Shown piece after piece: positions 33,301-39,300 of a DNA stretch of 41,286 bases. The stretch comes from Pleurobrachia bachei. Lineage: Eukaryota > Ctenophora > Tentaculata > Cydippida > Pleurobrachiidae. The number at the start of each line of letters is the position of its first letter. Within the stretch, counting starts at the first letter, position 1. Where the stretch lies: positions 19,755 through 61,040 of the forward strand of contig AVPN01000009.1 in the NCBI GenBank assembly GCA_000695325.1, read 5' to 3'. Both the position numbers and the translations under genes were made by a program. The notes under the pieces are model-generated. The model did not search any database, had not been told where the DNA came from, and saw only the letters and a program-made list of their open reading frames with translations.

Positions 33301-36300
33301 TAGAGTAGGTATGTGTTTAACCGCGGATTATATTGTTACCACGAGCCGGCCGCACAATCTGACAAGGATTATATATGCCGTATATTGTTTTGATATCTCA
33401 TGCACGCTGGATGTGACATACCCTCGGCCTCCGATGTATTACTCTCGAAATTAAAATTAACACCGCTACTGCAGGACATGAGCTCTACCCCGTGGGTGTG
33501 AGACGTGATACGACTGGAACACGTTTGATATACACAGACTCAACAGGAGGGGTGAGTCAATTACTCGTTTAACGGGTCATAGTAACGGAACATAGTAACC
33601 GATGTCCGTCCAATCTTGTTACTATGGCAACCATGAATAGAAGAACACCCTATGATTTGCCGGGGTATGACTGGATGAGTACATGTGTGGGTCTATAAAT
33701 AATCGGGGCAAGCAAGGGGTTTCACAAGGGCTCTGAACACTGAACACACATGGAGAAGTTGTGGGAAAAAAATTTTGATATAATTTTTACATCTCTGATC
33801 GCAAGGTTTGAGTGAATATTTCATCATTTCAGTTAAAAGGAGCAGGAGCATCAAAAACTTCACCAACCATCTGGATAAAAAACGTTGGAGAGATTATATT
33901 TGAGATTCATCTTGAAGATCATGGAATCAATGCTTACGCAAATGAAGCCCACATTGGATACGTTAGTTATACAATACCAAGCTTTGTGCTGTGATGACAA
34001 CTTTTTCAGAAAACACCTATGTCAGAAACCGACCGAATTGGTTGTTTACTTGTATCGGTCGGTTCCTGACCAATGACGAAGCAAAAAGTTCAGTGCATCT
34101 ATAATGCGAGCAACTATATTATTTCCTTTAAAATGACTGTATTTCACCAGACTGGATTGTATGACTTTCACTGGAACAAAGCCAGCTATATTTGGGTCAG
34201 AAATGTTGCTAACTCGTGGAACACAAAGGTTGAACGAAGTAAGTAACCATGGTAACGTATAATAGTAACCATGGTAACCATGTGCTATGGTAACTGTGTA
34301 ATGCAAATAAGACTCACTATACACTAGCCGGGATCCTAGAGCCGTTACATTTAAAATACTACGTCACAAAAAATTATAACCTATGCTACAAATTTTTAAA
34401 TTTCACTAGACTCCAAACAAAATATGTACCCAAACTTCAACCATTTCTAATTTTACGTACAGGAACAAACTATGCGTACAGGAAACCAACTAGGCAATCA
34501 TCAACCTCTGACGGGGGCTACGCAGGTCTTGCTGTGGATGGGGTTTCAAACACCACAGGCTTCTACAGGTATAACAGTAGTTGTACTATATTATGATAGT
34601 GTGAATTTCATTAGACGAAATCAATAGTATCTTAGTTGTATTGTTCATACTATTATGGCGCGGCGGCGGTGTAACAGCACAATATCTTAGGGGACCATAA
34701 AATAGCTCTGTGGATTGGAAGTCAGAAAGCTCCACAAACAATAACAATGTCCCTTAGTCGGTGTGCTGTGACGGGTAATGATACCGCACCCTGGTGGGAA
34801 GTGGACCTAGAAGAAAACATCAAGGTGGCATACGTTCAAATATACATACGGACTTTCGATCAATCTGCTGAGAGATTAGAGGTATACCGTATAATACAGC
34901 TTAATATTTTAACCCTTTGAGGACCACAGGCCATAATAGTACCTAGAATACATAATCGGCATGGCCCAACCTTTCCATATATCAATCGATCTAACTTTGA
35001 CTACTATAATAGGTTTATGTCGGCAACACTAAATGTCCAGAGACGCTTATCTTCGACAATTCCACCGCATCTTACCGACTTCATTGCAACTATGTACAGG
35101 TGAGAACGATCGAGCATGATTTGCGACAACTCAGTTGTCTGATATTTTATGGAAATTTTCAAGGAACATATTATAGCCGCTGCGAAAGACTGGTAATCCT
35201 GGTAATGATATTGCATGAATTCTCGCAGGGGTGCTCAGTGAAGGTCCAGTCAGTGGTTTCCCCCGGCAAGCTGACCGTGTGTGAAGTTATGGTGTACGGG
35301 GAACGAGTGGGACCCGCTGAAGAGTATTGTGAGACTTTAACTGGAACAGAAAGGGGTGCACCCACTCATTATGAAAACTGTTATTTTAAAAGGTTAGTTT
35401 TATTGTCATTTTACAAAATTCTTAGATAGCAAATTGTTTAAAAATACAAAACTTAAAAAAATTTCAATTAAAAAACTCCTTCCCGGATAAAGGTTCCTTC
35501 TTTTTGCTGTCGTCGATTAATTTCCTTCTTTTTTCTATTATACCACTCTCTCATTCCTACCACTACCTTTCAGGGCAGAGAACTTCACGCTAACAACCAA
35601 GTTAGACTACAGCTTTGACGATCTTACAAATGCAACAGAGAGATGCCTACCTTCAAACAAAAACCTTGCCCTCCACAAACCAGCCTACCTAACATTCGGT
35701 CTTGAATGCTACTATAAATCAACCGATGCGAAAGGCACCAATTACCGGGGAACGGTCTCAGTGACGAAGAACAAACTGACCTGCCAGGCATGGGCCGTCA
35801 AAACACCAAACACCCATACAGCCTCATACGAAGCAGATTCAGCAAATTATTGTAGGAACCCGACCGGTTCGGTTGGTCCGTGGTGTTATAATGCGGGGGG
35901 AACTTCCCCCAGATGGGAGTACTGCACCATCCCTGAATGCGGTACGTAGAGGGGGGGGGGGTTTAAACATTTATTTAAAATTTAAATTACTGTAAAAAGC
36001 AAAATATATAAAGATGATATTTGTCCTCTACTACCTCTACTATCTTGTTATGTTCTAACCCTCTCTTTACAAATTTGTAAAGGCTGGGGGCGCCCGACAC
36101 ACATTCTAACCAGGCAACTACTATACCTACAGGTGAGACGTTTAAAACGGAGAATAAAAACCAGCCAGTTGTCACCGATGGTTTCTTCTTCACTAGTCTA
36201 ACTGCCGCTGATTATACGTTAGTATATAATAGCACTTATAGTAATATAGTATGTCATTGGCACTACTAGTTAGTAGCACTAGTCAACAAAATGTGCAGCT

Positions 36301-39300
36301 TTATTCTTTAATACGGTTTCATTTACATTCATACATAAAAAATCAATGGGGGAACAGTCGTGCCTGAACCTCAGTTTCAGGCCACGGCTTTTGTTCACGG
36401 ATACCTGAGATCTCAGGTTTCAGTCACGGCTATCATAAAAATAATGTTTTTTCAGTAAGTTCTGCGCCCAAAGTTTGAATGTTGGTGACAGACTGGATGT
36501 GACCCTTGGTGGAATGTTTAATGTTTCCATGGTGATTCTCTACACGTGTAACGTCAAGATAGATGTCTTTGTAAGTAAAACATGAGTGTTGTTGGCCTCC
36601 ATTTTATTGCCAGCCATATAACGTACCATTTCTGGTCAGATATATCGAGCAGAGAACATCAATTTATTATTCACTTCCGAGCTAACGAATTAAATTATAC
36701 CTAGGTAACCGCTGGAACAAAAGAATGCTTTAACGTCAACGGAAATAATGGAAGTGCACAATCCTACATTTTCAAATGTGACCCTCCCGTCCAGACATCT
36801 AATGTTCACATTATAGCTACTGAAAAAACTGGAATATACTTGTCTGAGGTTGAAGTGTATGGTGAGTTAAACTTCTCTTTTTTGTATCCCAAAAGAATCT
36901 TTCTAATAACGATATGCCATTAAATATTACTGTTCAATTGTACTGAGCCCATATATTAGTTAATATTGATTAATGTTTAATTCATCATCTCCTGCAGATT
37001 TGGAAAACAGAGCAACAGATAATGTCACAACACTTAACAAGCCAGCAACGACAGGCAAGGACAATAACATAGCTGATCCATTTACATTCACTTAGGCGTG
37101 TGTCAAACAGTTGCCCCTCGTGGGTATAGGGTCCCCGAAAGGCTTGTGATGTTGCACAATATGTATCTGTGAAAAATACTTCAAAATTAGCTTTATGGCT
37201 AAATAGTGCTCAATATATTTACAATAGAGAGCTATAGATACGAAAGCAAAAGAAAACTAGTTTTCTCGGTTACAAATGTTTCATGGTAATAACCAATCTT
37301 CAGACGATAAACAATAATTCTCTTTTGGTATTAAAATCACCACTACTCCTTTATCAAAACATCCAATTGAGAACACACATCCCTATAATTAAATTACAAG
37401 ATTACCAAAAATTACAAAAACTGATGATTCGTTTCCCGTAAGGGTTGCGATGAAACATGTGTAGCGTCCTAAATACAGTTGTATAACTTTGTTGTAGTTA
37501 TTAATTTACATTTATCAATTTAAATTTACGTCTGTGTCTACACTTAGCTGTGAAAAATATATTAAGGCGATCGGCTATCAAACCAAATATTGTACTAGGG
37601 TTGGAGTGTTACGACAAGGCTAAAGATGCAAAAGGGGAGGCGTATCGTGGAACACAGTATACTACAAAATCAGGACTCCTCTGTCAGGCCTGGGAGGACC
37701 AATCGCCAAACTCGCATTTGAACACCGCCAAAAAGTATATTAGAACTTTGTGGGACAATGTGCGGGACATACAAAGCTTTTATGGTGTGCGTCCCACGCT
37801 ATATAGTGTCCCCTATAAAACTGGGCGAGAGGATACGAAATTCACATTGTCACATTGACAGCAAGATTCAAAGCAGATTCACATCAACAATTTCCACTGC
37901 GAATTGCGATGTACATTGTACAATGTAGTATGTATTGTACATCTCTGATAACGTATTCACCTTCAGGAAACCAAATGCTGGCTTGGAGGCGAATTATTGT
38001 AGGAACCCGACCGGTTCGGATGGTCCATGGTGTTATAATTCGGGGGGCACTTCCCCCAGATGGGAGTACTGCACCATCCCTGAATGCGGTAAGTTAGGTG
38101 AAAAGATACACCGACAAGCAGTGATCTTAGAAAATCGCCATTAAGTTCATTAATTATTCATTGATAGATAAATTGAGGACGATAAAAACATTTGGTAACG
38201 AAATTATCCCTTGCAAAAAATAAAAACATTCGTTTCAGATCAAACCCAGAAGTACTCATGTTACACTATGGGTGACAGTGATAGTTTTGCTGCAAGGTAC
38301 CATCCTGAATTAGCTAATGCCACAGACCAGGTGAGAAAGAAAGTAGAGAAATAATTTGGATTAGTGCAACATATAGTGAGTTATATGACTTATCAAAAGT
38401 CTATACTTCCCCAAATTTCTTTGCTAATGATTATCAATCATGGACACTGAATCAGTCAATCGGTAATTCGACAATTCCAATATCTTTTTAGTGCGAACGA
38501 ACGCCTGGGAATTCCGTTAAAGGTACTGCCATTACTTGCGGCGAATGCACTTCTTCGTGCTGTTCATCAGGTAATTAATGGCCTAGCAAGAATCTATATT
38601 CTCTTTCGCGTGTCCTGTTTGGTTTGAGCAAAACTAATGTAATTATACACATGAACAGTTGCATAAAATGGACTGGAGTGGATGTATAAAAAATTGTTGA
38701 TTGATCGCTATTAATTTACATTTATCAATTTAAATTTACGTCTGTGTCTACACTTAGCTGTGAAAAATATATTAAGGCGATCGGCTATCAAACCAAATAT
38801 TGTACTAGGGTTGGAGTGTTACGACAAGGCTAAAGATGCAAAAGGGGAGGCGTATCGTGGAACACAGTATACTACAAAATCAGGACTCCTCTGTCAGGCC
38901 TGGGAGGACCAATCGCCAAACTCGCATTTGAACACCGCCAAAAAGTATATTAGAACTTTGTGGGACAATGTGCGGGACATACAAAGCTTTTATGGTGTGC
39001 GTCCCACGCTATATAGTGTCCCCTATAAAACTGGGCGAGAGGATACGAAATTCACATTGTCACATTGACAGCAAGATTCAAAGCAGATTCACATCAACAA
39101 TTTCCACTGCGAATTGCGATGTACATTGTACAATGTAGTATGTATTGTACATCTCTGATAACGTATTCACCTTCAGGAAACCAAATGCTGGCTTGGAGGC
39201 GAATTATTGTAGGAACCCGACCGGTTCGGATGGTCCATGGTGTTATAATTCGGGGGGCACTTCCCCCAGATGGGAGTACTGCACCATCCCTGAATGCGGT

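Larger units (their letters stand above)
31745..34413. repeat. Tandem duplication D, period about 1336
   Basis: 31745-33080 and 33081-34413. The visible differences are a 3-base indel near 32290/33625 and C to A in the last exon. The left edge of copy 1 and the sequence after copy 2 share CAAAC at the junction, consistent with a microhomology-mediated event. Confidence 0.92.
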
